Below, one piece after another: positions 50,509 to 59,216 of a stretch of 64,000 nt of DNA. This DNA comes from an uncultured Collinsella sp. Its GTDB lineage: Bacteria > Actinomycetota > Coriobacteriia > Coriobacteriales > Coriobacteriaceae. Position 1 is the stretch's first letter, and each line of letters starts with the position of its first letter. A program made the position numbers and the translations under genes. The notes beneath the pieces were generated by a model that was not told where the DNA came from, ran no database searches, and worked only from the letters and a program-made list of their open reading frames with translations. The stretch is from positions 1 to 64,000 of the forward strand of contig CALFDJ010000060.1 of NCBI GenBank assembly GCA_937950325.1. Direction: 5' to 3'.

Positions 50509-51179
50509 TCGCTATCCTCCATAACGTAGCCCTCTCCAATCCGATTGCGAATCGGGTCGTATCCCAAAGCGATGCGTAGCTTTTTGCGGAGTGACGAGAT
50601 ATGAACGCGGGTCGCGTTGCTAAAGCTGTTCACGCTGCTATCCCAAACGTGCTCGATAAGCTCCTCTTGGCTTACCGGACGCCCCTGATTAAGCATCAGG
50701 TATTCCAAGATTCCCGTTTCCTTGCGCGTAAGAGATAAAGTCTCGCTGTCCACGGAAGCGATGCGCGCCTTGGTGTCAAAGCGGAGCTTTCTGCAGGTTA
50801 AAACTACGTCGCTTTGTGTAAAGCGTCTGAGGGTAAGGCTGCGGATCCTTGCCGCAAGCTCGTCCAGATGAAACGGCTTGGTGAGGTAATCGTTGGCGCC
50901 GGCATCGAGTCCGGCGACTTTATCGGATACTTCGCCACGCGCGGACAGAATCAGCACCTTGGTCTCGCAGTCGGTTTTCCTAAGTTCCCTGAGTACGGTC
51001 ATGCCGTCGATACGGGGAAGGTTGAGGTCGAGTATCACGAGGTCGAAGGCCTCAACGTCCAGTAGGTCGAGCGCCTCCTGTCCGTCGTGACAGCAGTCGA
51101 CACTGTACGCCAAGTTCCGCAAGCTGCGCGCGATTGCGTCGCACAGCGCCCGCTCGTCCTCGACGATCAAAATACGCAT
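50505..51179 (-). CDS. OmpR-family response regulator
   Basis: A 224-residue protein: receiver domain with Asp51 (DLVILDLNLP), Asp8-Glu7 (VEDE) and Lys of KPF, and an OmpR-type winged-helix (about 125-222; SLTRKETGILEYLML, VHISSLRKKLRIA). ATG 51179 follows CAAGGAGACTGTT. It likely controls the divergent genes at 51270-53312. Confidence 0.96.
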   Translation of the reverse strand: MRILIVEDERALCDAIARSLRNLAYSVDCCHDGQEALDLLDVEAFDLVILDLNLPRIDGMTVLRELRKTDCETKVLILSARGEVSDKVAGLDAGANDYLTKPFHLDELAARIRSLTLRRFTQSDVVLTCRKLRFDTKARIASVDSETLSLTRKETGILEYLMLNQGRPVSQEELIEHVWDSSVNSFSNATRVHISSLRKKLRIALGYDPIRNRIGEGYVMEDSE

Positions 51180-51269
51180 AACAGTCTCCTTGCACATTTC
51201 AAATCGCGCTTAACACGGATTTTATAGTCGATATGGTCCAATGGTCGCGTAACGAAAGGAGTGGTCAGG

Positions 51270-51416
51270 TTGTTCAAAGCGGTAAAACCCGTGGTACAGG
51301 TCGCTTTGTTGATCGTCGGAATTGCCATGGTGTGCTTTGGCGTTATGCGTGGCGAGGCAGATGCCGTGCTGGCCAAAGCGATTAGGCTGTGCTTGGAGTG
51401 TATCGGAATTGGATAA
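51270..51416 (+). CDS. CD1871A-type small CxxC membrane protein
   Basis: A 48-residue protein too short to be listed as a gene by most tools: one hydrophobic helix (VVQVALLIVGIAMVCFGVMR) followed by a conserved end, KAIRLCLECIGIG, with the LCLECIGIG cysteine pair. This is the signature of the CD1871A CxxC family that accompanies NapH-like ferredoxins. The start is TTG 51270 with AAAGGAG eight bases upstream. The stop overlaps the next gene's start (TTGGATAA). Confidence 0.75.
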   Translation: MFKAVKPVVQVALLIVGIAMVCFGVMRGEADAVLAKAIRLCLECIGIG

Positions 51417-52311
51417 AAGAGAAAACACTGCGTCGCATGTTTTGGCTCGATTTCGCGGATTCATTCAGGCGGCGGCGACGCTCGTCACCAACATTCACCT
51501 GCCAAACTTTGCCAAAGGCGGCATCTATCAGGGCGCGGGAAAAACAGTCTGCGTACCTGGACTTAATTGCTATTCGTGCCCCGCGGCATCGGGTGCGTGC
51601 CCCATCGGGTCGTTCCAGTCGGTGGTAGGTTCATCCAAGTTCAACTTTTCTTACTATGTTACCGGTACGCTCATTTTGCTCGGCGTGCTGCTGGGACGCT
51701 TTGTATGCGGCTTTCTGTGCCCGTTTGGCTGGCTGCAGGAGCTGCTGCACAAGATCCCCGGCAAAAAGCTTTCGACAAAAAGGCTCAAGGCGCTTACGTA
51801 TATCAAATACGTTGTGCTGCTGTTTGCTGTGGTATTACTGCCTGTGCTGGTGGTCAACGACCTGGGGATGGGAGATCCGTTCTTTTGCAAGTGCATCTGT
51901 CCCCAGGGTGTGCTCGAGGGCGCCATTCCGCTGGCGGCTGCCAATGCCGGAATTCGATCTGCGCTGGGACATCTCTTTACTTGGAAACTTGCCGTTCTCA
52001 TTGCCGTGGTAGTGCTGAGCGTTTTGTTCTACCGCCCCTTCTGCAAATGGATTTGTCCACTCGGCGCATTCTATGCGCTCATGAATAAGGTATCCCTGCT
52101 GGGGATTCGGGTCGATGCATGCAAATGTGTCTCGTGCGGCAAGTGCTCAAAGGTTTGTCAGATGGACGTTGATGTGGTCCGCGCGCCCAATCATGCCGAA
52201 TGCATCCGGTGCGGAAAGTGCATCGGGGCCTGTCCCGTCGATGCCATCAGCTATCGCTATGGCCTGGATGTGTCGGCGGAAAAGCTCCCCTTGACCGCCG
52301 ATAAAAAGTAA
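51409..52311 (+). CDS. NapH-like membrane ferredoxin
   Basis: A 300-residue protein with about five membrane helices. CGFLCPFGWLQELL and CKWICPLGAFYALMN are the twin CxxxCP motifs of NapH/CcoG-type proteins, and the C-terminal part has two 4Fe-4S sites (CVSCGKCSKVCQMDV and CIRCGKCIGACPVDA). Start TTG at 51409 overlaps the previous stop by 8 bp; the longer frame has no ribosome site. It could feed electrons across the membrane to the thioredoxin-like lipoprotein encoded next. Confidence 0.85.
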   Translation: MDKRENTASHVLARFRGFIQAAATLVTNIHLPNFAKGGIYQGAGKTVCVPGLNCYSCPAASGACPIGSFQSVVGSSKFNFSYYVTGTLILLGVLLGRFVCGFLCPFGWLQELLHKIPGKKLSTKRLKALTYIKYVVLLFAVVLLPVLVVNDLGMGDPFFCKCICPQGVLEGAIPLAAANAGIRSALGHLFTWKLAVLIAVVVLSVLFYRPFCKWICPLGAFYALMNKVSLLGIRVDACKCVSCGKCSKVCQMDVDVVRAPNHAECIRCGKCIGACPVDAISYRYGLDVSAEKLPLTADKK

Positions 52312-52340
52312 ACAAGCTTCGACAAAACGGAGGAATGACT

Positions 52341-53312
52341 ATGAAGCTTTCTAAGATTGCGGCCCTGTTTATGGTGCCGGTGCTGGCCTTGTGTCTTGTG
52401 GCGTGTTCGTCACCCGGTGGCAATGCGAGCGAATTTGCGGGCTCCGATCCTAAGATCGCGGAACTCACTACGCAGAAGCCGACCAATGCCGACGAGGCCG
52501 CCGAGCTGTATGCGAAGCTCATGCAGAAGGAGAACGAGATCTTTTCGAGTGATAACGCGCTGTGGGAAAAGGTATTCAATGCGGCAAATAAAGACTCGGC
52601 AATGATTGAGGATGGCAGCAATTACGGCGATTTCTTGCTCAAGACCATCGACGGCGCCAAGGATGAGTTCACGGCGGATGAGCTTAAGACACTCAAGGCC
52701 GGTGCACAGCAGATCAAGGAGATCGAGGACAAGCTCGAGAGCCTGGAGAAGGAGTTCCCCGGCTGTGGAAGCACGCCGAGTGCAGGCGAGAGCGTCGACG
52801 CTTCGACCGCTGGCATGACGGCTGGTGCCAATGCTTCGAGCGAGGCGACGAAGTTTCCCAGCTTTACGGGCAAAGACCTGGATGGCAACGACGTGAACAG
52901 CGACGAGCTGTTCTCTAAGAACAAAGTCACCGTCATGAACTTCTGGTTCACTACTTGCAAGCCGTGCGTGGGCGAGCTGGGCGATCTTGAGAAACTGAAT
53001 CAGGAGCTTGCCGAGAAGGGCGGCCAGGTCGTGGGCGTCAATTCCTTTACGCTCGATGGCAACAAGGGCGAGATTGCAGATGCCAAGGACGTGCTGAGCA
53101 AGAAGGGCGTGACATATAAGAACATCTGGTTCAAGTCGGATAGCGAGGCCGGTAAGTTTACGTCAAATTTGTTCTCGTTCCCGACGACGTATGTCATCGA
53201 TCAGAATGGCAACATCGTAGGGGATCCAATCGTGGGAGCCATCAGCTCCGCCGAGCAGCGCGCAGCGCTCGACAAGCTTATCGACCAGGCGATTGCGAAT
53301 AGCGAGCAGTAA
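52341..53312 (+). CDS. TlpA-like thioredoxin lipoprotein
   Basis: A 323-residue lipoprotein: signal peptide and lipobox at CLVAC (Cys22). Residues 40-145 are a helical part. The C-terminal thioredoxin fold has the active site WFTTCKPC (Cys206, Cys209) and cis-Pro in FSFPTTYVID. ATG 52341 is chosen because GGAGG lies at the right distance; ATG 52335 does not fit. With the NapH-like protein and the CxxC protein it makes an envelope thiol-reduction or cytochrome-like maturation module. Confidence 0.93.
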   Translation: MKLSKIAALFMVPVLALCLVACSSPGGNASEFAGSDPKIAELTTQKPTNADEAAELYAKLMQKENEIFSSDNALWEKVFNAANKDSAMIEDGSNYGDFLLKTIDGAKDEFTADELKTLKAGAQQIKEIEDKLESLEKEFPGCGSTPSAGESVDASTAGMTAGANASSEATKFPSFTGKDLDGNDVNSDELFSKNKVTVMNFWFTTCKPCVGELGDLEKLNQELAEKGGQVVGVNSFTLDGNKGEIADAKDVLSKKGVTYKNIWFKSDSEAGKFTSNLFSFPTTYVIDQNGNIVGDPIVGAISSAEQRAALDKLIDQAIANSEQ

Positions 53313-53391
53313 AAAACGCGTAAAGCATAGCGAGGATCGTGCGCCGCTGTGCGAAGTAGTCCGCTACCTTTCAAGATAAGCTCCACCATGT

Positions 53392-53419
53392 AGAGGTCCC
53401 GCTCGGGACCTCTTCTTTT
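53392..53419 (+). terminator. Terminator of the redox operon
   Basis: AGAGGTCCC-GCTC-GGGACCTCT followed by TCTTTT. Confidence 0.92.
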
Positions 53420-53565
53420 GGGCACCATCCCGTTCGTTTTTTGGCGCGGTTCGTTACATTCCTCACTGGCTCCGGCAAAAATGGGGATAGAGTAGGACAA
53501 ACGCGTCGAATACGAACGGCGGGGGAGAGTGGGCGAGTGCGCCCGCGTGGGAGAGGTTGCCGTCC

Positions 53566-56500
53566 ATGTTGGAGCTCAAAGGTATTTGCAAAAGGTACGT
53601 CACGCAGTCGTTTACGCAGGTGGCGCTCGATAACGTGAGCCTGGCTTTTCGCGATAACGAGTTCGTGGCCATTCTGGGACCTTCGGGGTCGGGTAAAACT
53701 ACGATGCTCAACGTTATCGGTGGGCTCGATCACTTTGATTCTGGCGACCTGCTGATCGACGGTATTTCGACCAAAGACTTTCACGATCGCGATTGGGACG
53801 CCTATCGCAACAACCGCATCGGATTTGTGTTCCAAAGCTATAACCTCATTCCGCATCAGACCATTTTGGAAAACGTGGAGCTGGCGCTCACGCTCACGGG
53901 CGTGGGGCATGCTGAGCGCCGCCAACGTGCGCGCGAGGCGTTGGAGAAAGTCGGCCTGGGCGAGCACGTGAACAAGCGCCCGAGTCAGCTTTCGGGTGGA
54001 CAGATGCAACGCGTGGCCATTGCCCGCGCCCTGATCAATGATCCCGAGATTGTGCTGGCCGACGAGCCGACCGGCGCTTTGGATTCGACGACATCCGTAC
54101 AGGTCATGGATTTGCTTAAGGACGTTGCGCGCGACCGCCTGGTCATCATGGTCACGCACAATCCCGAGCTGGCGTACCAGTACGCCACGCGCATCGTTAA
54201 CCTGGCGGACGGCAAAATCACCGACGATTCCGATCCTTTCGACGTCGCCGACGCCACGCGCCGCGAGGCCAAGCCTACGCGCAAAACCTCGATGAGCTTT
54301 GTGACGGCGCTGGGGCTTTCTGCCCGAAACCTCATGACCAAGAAGGGCCGCACGGCCATGACTGCCTTTGCGGGCTCGATTGGCATTATCGGTATCGCGG
54401 CGATCCTGGCGCTCTCCAACGGCGTAAACGGCTACATCAAAAAGGTCGAGGAGGATACGCTCTCGAGCTACCCGCTCACCATTTCCAAGCAGGATTACGA
54501 CCTGTCGTCCATGATGGGCGGACAGGGGGCTGTGGATGATGGCTCGTCTGAAAACGTGGATTCGTCCGACGACAGTGCCGGCGGCAAGGCTCAGGGAACC
54601 GATAAGATTCCCGTGGTCACGGCTGTAAAGGATATGTTTGCGAGCGTTAAGTCCAACGACATGACGAGCTTTAAGGCATGGCTCGATGCCGGTGGCGACG
54701 GTATCGACAAAGAGGTCAACGCTATCCAGTACGGCTACGGCGTGACGCCGGTTGTCTATCGTGCGGGTAAGGGTGACGAGAAGCCCGTTCGGCTTGTTCC
54801 CAACGCTATGACCGAGGCAATGAGCGGAGGCGCGAGCTCGGCGGCAACGGTGAGCATGGAATCCATGGGAACCTCGGTCTTTAACGAGATGATTGACGAC
54901 CAGAGCCTGCTCGACAGCCAGTACGATGTCGTCGCCGGTCATTGGCCCACGTCTGCCAACGAAGCCGTGATGGTGCTCTCGAGTCGTGGCACGGTGGGCG
55001 ACTACACGCTCTACAGCATCGGCGCGCTGGATATCGATGAGCTTAACGATCTGGTAAACAGCGCTATGACGGCTGACGGTGGGGTCGAAACGCCCGAGAC
55101 CGGCACCGAATTTACCTACGACGATGCGCTGTCCACGACGTTTAAGGTGCTGTCGCCGGCCGATGCGTATCGCAAAAACGAAGAGACCGGCATATGGACC
55201 GATATGTCTGGCGACACCGACTTTATGGCCGCCAAGGTTGCCGACGGTATCGACGTGCACATTGTGGGCGTGGTGCGACCCAACGAGACCGCCAACGCGA
55301 GCGCGTTGTCCCCGGGCATTGCCTACACGCATGCGCTGACTCGCCAGCTTATGGAGCGCGCCGCAAATTCGCAGATTGTGCAGGAGCAGCTTGCCCACCC
55401 CGAGACGGATGTCTTTACGGGCAAAACCTTCGACGAACTGCAAGGCGAGGCCAAGCAAGGCGTTGATCTGGGCAGCATGTTCAGTGTGGACGAGGCGGCG
55501 CTCAAGAGCGCGTTCTCGTTCGATACCTCCGCGCTCTCGGGTGTTGCCGGCGGTATGGACCTGTCGGGTCTTGACTTGTCCGGGCTGGACATTGACCTTT
55601 CGGGCGTTGGCAAGGACATCGACTTCAGCGACATCATGGCAAAAGCGCCAACCCCAGATTTCTCGGGTATCTTTGACGGTCTGGAACTCACGCCCGAGCA
55701 AATGCAGCAGGTGGGAACACTAGCCAACCAGCTGTTTGAGGGCTTTTTGCAGTCTGATCAGTTTAAGGCGCTGTCGCCCGATAATCTTAAGGACGCGTCA
55801 AAGCTCGCCGCCGCATTCTCGACGTATCTTGAGAATGATGCCACGGCCCAGCAAATCCTTGCCCAGCTAAAAGCGCTCGGCGGCGATGCCCTGGCCGAGC
55901 GCCTGCAGCAGGCGATGACCGACTATGTACAAAAGCAGCCGGCTCCGTATCTGCAGCAGGCTCTGGATCAGATGATGAAGTCGATCAGCGACCAGATTGC
56001 GACGACGGTGTCAACTCAGCTCAAGGCAGGCGCGGCAGGGCTCATGGGCCAGATGGCGACGCAGATGTCATCGAGTTTTGCCAACCTGGCGAGCGCTATG
56101 CGTGTGGATGCGAGCGCCTTTGCCCGCGCCATCCACTTCAACATGGACGCCGAGGACCTGAGTTCGCTTATGATGAGTTATGCCAAGGCATCGCAGCTTA
56201 CCTATGACAACAACCTGACCACACTGGGTTATGCGGACGAGGCAGACCCCATCTCGGTCAAGATTTTCCCGCGCGACTTTGAGGCGAAGGAGCGCGTGCT
56301 CGACCATATCGATGCGTATAACAAGCAGGTCAAAGCTGCTGGCCACGATGAGCAGGCGATTTCGTACACCGACTATATGGGAATCATTATGGGCTCGGTG
56401 ACCGACATTGTGAATACCATCAGCTTGGTGCTCATCGCATTCGTGAGCATCAGCCTAGTGGTGAGCTCCATTATGATCGGCATCATCACCTACATCAGCG

Positions 56501-56820
56501 TGCTGGAGCGCAAAAAGGAGATTGGCATCCTGCGCGCGATCGGCGCGTCGAAGCGCAACGTGGCCAACGTATTCAATGCCGAGACCTTTATCGAGGGCCT
56601 CATCGCCGGCGTCTTTGCCATTGTCGTCGTGGTGCTCGTGAGCTTTCCGGTTAATACCTGGGCGCTTGCGGCCAAACAGGTGCCCAATCTGATGAGCCTG
56701 CCCGTGCAGGATGCGCTGGTGCTCATCGCAATTTCAGTGCTGCTGACGGTCGTTGCCGGCCTGCTGCCGGCCCGCAGCGCATCCAAGAAGGACCCCGTCG
56801 AAGCCCTGCGCTCCGAATAA
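53566..56820 (+). CDS. ABC transporter ATPase-permease fusion of MacB/FtsX type
   Basis: A 1084-residue fusion. Residues 1-230 are a LolD/MacB-like ATPase: Walker A GPSGSGKT (38-45), signature LSGGQMQRVAIARAL, Walker B VLADEPTGALD. A first membrane helix follows near 265 (AFAGSIGIIGIAAILALSNG). A very long extracellular part (about 290-930) includes low-complexity LSGLDLSGLDIDLSGVG segments and helical repeats. The C-terminal FtsX domain has three helices (about 945-1070) and ends ARSASKKDPVEALRSE. The ATG at 53566 suits the GGGAGAGG site; TTG at 53557 is too close. Export or lipoprotein/peptide handling is likely; substrate unknown. It is monocistronic. Confidence 0.93.
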   Translation: MLELKGICKRYVTQSFTQVALDNVSLAFRDNEFVAILGPSGSGKTTMLNVIGGLDHFDSGDLLIDGISTKDFHDRDWDAYRNNRIGFVFQSYNLIPHQTILENVELALTLTGVGHAERRQRAREALEKVGLGEHVNKRPSQLSGGQMQRVAIARALINDPEIVLADEPTGALDSTTSVQVMDLLKDVARDRLVIMVTHNPELAYQYATRIVNLADGKITDDSDPFDVADATRREAKPTRKTSMSFVTALGLSARNLMTKKGRTAMTAFAGSIGIIGIAAILALSNGVNGYIKKVEEDTLSSYPLTISKQDYDLSSMMGGQGAVDDGSSENVDSSDDSAGGKAQGTDKIPVVTAVKDMFASVKSNDMTSFKAWLDAGGDGIDKEVNAIQYGYGVTPVVYRAGKGDEKPVRLVPNAMTEAMSGGASSAATVSMESMGTSVFNEMIDDQSLLDSQYDVVAGHWPTSANEAVMVLSSRGTVGDYTLYSIGALDIDELNDLVNSAMTADGGVETPETGTEFTYDDALSTTFKVLSPADAYRKNEETGIWTDMSGDTDFMAAKVADGIDVHIVGVVRPNETANASALSPGIAYTHALTRQLMERAANSQIVQEQLAHPETDVFTGKTFDELQGEAKQGVDLGSMFSVDEAALKSAFSFDTSALSGVAGGMDLSGLDLSGLDIDLSGVGKDIDFSDIMAKAPTPDFSGIFDGLELTPEQMQQVGTLANQLFEGFLQSDQFKALSPDNLKDASKLAAAFSTYLENDATAQQILAQLKALGGDALAERLQQAMTDYVQKQPAPYLQQALDQMMKSISDQIATTVSTQLKAGAAGLMGQMATQMSSSFANLASAMRVDASAFARAIHFNMDAEDLSSLMMSYAKASQLTYDNNLTTLGYADEADPISVKIFPRDFEAKERVLDHIDAYNKQVKAAGHDEQAISYTDYMGIIMGSVTDIVNTISLVLIAFVSISLVVSSIMIGIITYISVLERKKEIGILRAIGASKRNVANVFNAETFIEGLIAGVFAIVVVVLVSFPVNTWALAAKQVPNLMSLPVQDALVLIAISVLLTVVAGLLPARSASKKDPVEALRSE

Positions 56821-56821
56821 T

Positions 56822-56848
56822 GCGACAAAGGGACAGTCCCTTTGTCAC
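56822..56848. repeat. Small palindromic repeat, GACAAAGGGAC type
   Basis: GACAAAGGGAC (56824-56834) and its exact complement (56836-56846) sit immediately after the ABC stop codon. This is the cleanest member of the dispersed hairpin family. Confidence 0.7.
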
Positions 56849-56877
56849 ATTGAGACCCTTGCGAAAACGGGGTCTAA

Positions 56878-56965
56878 TTACCGTTCGGCAGGTTAAGAAC
56901 TCCCTCTCCCCGCTTAATGCTTGACGAAGAGTCCTCTGGTTTATATACCTATCGGTAGGCATATA
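56878..56965 (+). promoter_or_regulatory. Promoter of the first MFS gene with two TetR-type operators
   Basis: Operator O1 (about 56878-56894) contains TACCGTTCGGCAGGTT. O2 (56944-56965) is TATACCTATCGGTAGGCATA. Both share the ACCTAYCG/CGGTAGG half sites seen at 59118-59139. TTGACG (56921-56926) with TATATA or TATACC (56942-56949) is the likely promoter, so O2 covers the -10. Confidence 0.65.
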
Positions 56966-56995
56966 GGATGTATTGCCGATAGAAATGGAGCAACC

Positions 56996-58276
56996 ATGAC
57001 TCTCACCACACCAGCCAAAAAAGATTGTCTCCGTGAAAGCGGCGCATTTGCTTGGGTCGTCGTTATTGCGCTCGGCTTAATGTCCGCCGGAACAACTGGC
57101 ACATATAGCATTATTGCCGGCTCATTCGTTGCTCCAGTATGTGAAGATCTGGGCTTTGACTACACTTCTTTTTCTTTCTATTTCACCGCGATTCTTCTTG
57201 GCCTTGCGCTTGGGCTTCCGCTTTTGAGTCGCTTCATTCCAAAAGTAATCGGCAAACCATGGCATATTTGCATTGAACTCGTCCTTATTGCCGCCGGCGC
57301 CGCAATGGCGTTCTACACCGAGGTCTGGATGTTCACCGTCTCCGCCGCAGTGATCGGCATCTGCTTTTCGTTTACAACGGGCGTCTGCATGTCCGATGTC
57401 ATTGACCAATGGTTCAGCAAATCGTCCGGTCTCGCCATCGGCCTCGCTTGGGGCGTTAATTCTCTCTGCACGCTGTTATTGAGTCCTGTCATTACGCTGG
57501 TCATCGAGCAGCAAGGCTGGCGTACGGGATACATCGTGCTTGCGGCCGTTTCTGCAGCTATGATTTTGCCTGCAAGCGCATTTATCATTCGCCTTAACCC
57601 CTCTGATCGCAATATGCTTCCGTACGGAGAGACCGTCTCCGAAACCCATGAGAGCTGCAGCGCCGATGAGCAGGAAGATGTCCTTTCGGGCATGGCACTC
57701 CGCGATGCCGCGAAAACGCCGTCTTTTATTCTCTGTGTCCTCTTGCTTTGCGTGGCGCAGCTCACCTGCTGCATGAACCAGCTGTTTCCAACCTATGCAA
57801 GCGAGGTCGGTTTCAATCCTATCGTAGGAAGCTTAATGGTCTCGGCAGCTTCACTCTCCGATATCTTCCTAAATCCCTTCGTGGGCAAAACATGCGACAA
57901 GCTTGGCGCTATTAAAGCAACGGTCGCATGGACAGGTGTCAGCATTCTTTCATTCCTGCTTCTTATCATTGGCGGAAGCAATGAGACCGTTTCCATCATT
58001 GCAGCTGGTGTAAACGATGTCATGTTCGCCATCGTTGGAACCGCAATGCCGATGCTTCTCCTCTCGCTCTTTGGATCACGCGATTTTGGAAGGATCTATT
58101 CGATCGTTTGCTCAGCGGGCTATGTCGTCGGTGCTTTTGGAATGCCGGTCATGATGAAGGTTTACGGCATGGCAGGGTCATTCCAGGGAGTATTTATCTT
58201 CTGCATTGCCTGCAACCTTATGATTGCTGCGTTTGCTATCGTTTCCGGCTTTCTCAATAAGGCTGCTGAAAAGTAA
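56996..58276 (+). CDS. MFS transporter (OFA-like), first of two paralogs
   Basis: A 426-residue 12-helix major facilitator. It starts VVVIALGLMSAGTTGTYSII and keeps the OFA/oxalate-formate-type style, including a GLAIGLAWGVNSL loop and a cytoplasmic central loop (about 205-235). It is closely similar to the MFS gene at 61655, especially in helices 1-4 and 8-12. ATG 56996 follows ATGGAGCAACC. Regulated by the adjacent TetR through O1/O2. In the context of a deiminase and a carbamoyltransferase it may import the guanidino substrate or exchange it for product. Confidence 0.9.
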   Translation: MTLTTPAKKDCLRESGAFAWVVVIALGLMSAGTTGTYSIIAGSFVAPVCEDLGFDYTSFSFYFTAILLGLALGLPLLSRFIPKVIGKPWHICIELVLIAAGAAMAFYTEVWMFTVSAAVIGICFSFTTGVCMSDVIDQWFSKSSGLAIGLAWGVNSLCTLLLSPVITLVIEQQGWRTGYIVLAAVSAAMILPASAFIIRLNPSDRNMLPYGETVSETHESCSADEQEDVLSGMALRDAAKTPSFILCVLLLCVAQLTCCMNQLFPTYASEVGFNPIVGSLMVSAASLSDIFLNPFVGKTCDKLGAIKATVAWTGVSILSFLLLIIGGSNETVSIIAAGVNDVMFAIVGTAMPMLLLSLFGSRDFGRIYSIVCSAGYVVGAFGMPVMMKVYGMAGSFQGVFIFCIACNLMIAAFAIVSGFLNKAAEK

Positions 58277-58313
58277 TAAGCGCCGATTGCACCGGCATAG
58301 ATTGCCACGCAAT

Positions 58314-58360
58314 AGGGGTCGACTCCAAGCCAGATTGGAGTCGACCCCTGTTTTCGTTTT
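58314..58360. terminator. Bidirectional terminator between MFS and tetR
   Basis: A 15-bp perfect stem (58314-58328 with 58335-58349; GGGGTCGACTCCAA) is followed by GTTTTCGTTTT on the plus strand. It serves the convergent MFS and TetR genes. Confidence 0.9.
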
Positions 58361-58413
58361 AAAGGTTGCCCGCAGGCACCATGGGCGCCAACATGCGCTT
58401 CAGCTTGGCTGGT

Positions 58414-58992
58414 CTATTTGAACATAAGCTCGACTATTCCCGCCCAAACCGCTTTCTCATCAATATCCTCACCTTGAGCGACCGTATTGCTTGCTCCCTC
58501 CAGAACGGTATAAAGAATTTGTACGTAGAGCATTACGTCGGCGCTATCGGAAAACGCGCCAATCTCTACACCATGAAGAAGGATGTCTTTAAGCGCATCC
58601 ATGGTTCGTTTGGTCGCCGTCGCTTGACGTTCCTGAACTGCAGGAATTCGATTTGCTTGAACGCTAACCTCGGCCAGCACGCGCCGGCGCTTTTCATCGC
58701 TTCGATAGCCACCTATAACTGAATTGCCGAGCTCGATAAGCGCGGCCTTGAACCCGTCCCTATCGACTATTAGCGAGTAGTCGCGCTGATAGTCAATGGT
58801 CGGAAACATGCTGTCCAAGAGCGTAGTGAAAATCTCCTCTTTTGAGGGAAAGTAGTAGTACACCGACGGCTTGGATATACCGACAAAGTCGCAAATCTTT
58901 CCGATAGACGCTTTGTCATAACCGACTTCTGCCACAAGATCGTACATTGCGTCCAATATTTTTTTTCTTGTGCTCACGCTGCATTTCTCCAT
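58414..58992 (-). CDS. TetR-family regulator of the guanidino cluster
   Basis: A 192-residue TetR repressor: HTH at 9-55 (TRKKILDAMYDLVAEVGYDK; IGKICDFVGISKPSVYYYFP) and a ligand-binding C-terminal domain. Start ATG 58992 lacks a strong ribosome site. It lies between the two transcription units and faces the deiminase promoter. The related palindromes upstream of both units are its likely operators; the effector may be the guanidino compound or the product amine. Confidence 0.93.
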   Translation of the reverse strand: MEKCSVSTRKKILDAMYDLVAEVGYDKASIGKICDFVGISKPSVYYYFPSKEEIFTTLLDSMFPTIDYQRDYSLIVDRDGFKAALIELGNSVIGGYRSDEKRRRVLAEVSVQANRIPAVQERQATATKRTMDALKDILLHGVEIGAFSDSADVMLYVQILYTVLEGASNTVAQGEDIDEKAVWAGIVELMFK

Positions 58993-59067
58993 TGCAAATC
59001 ACTTCCGCACTACCAACATTATTAAGGATGGCAACGGAACATCAATTCGTGTCCAAACATGACCACT

Positions 59068-59139
59068 ATATACGGCGAACGGTATGTATCAGTAGGCGAG
59101 CGGCAATTATTCAAAATTATCTACCGAACGGTAGGTATA
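59068..59139 (+). promoter_or_regulatory. Two TetR-type operators upstream of the deiminase gene
   Basis: O3 (59068-59089) is imperfect: ATATACGG-CGAA-CGGTATGTAT. O4 (59118-59139) is TATCTACCG-AA-CGGTAGGTATA. O4 shares its half sites with O1/O2, and TACTAT (about 59143-59148) right after it is a possible -10. Confidence 0.65.
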
Positions 59140-59216
59140 GTAGTACTATAGCAGGTGAAACCCCGCTATTGTCGCGGCCGGACAGCATCGCGGGAAACCC
59201 GACGGAAGGACCAACC

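Noticed and set aside
53371..55701. 776-codon frame on the minus strand opposite the ABC transporter
   Set aside because: It lies entirely within the well-supported ABC gene, has a His/Arg-rich low-complexity translation and no ribosome site.
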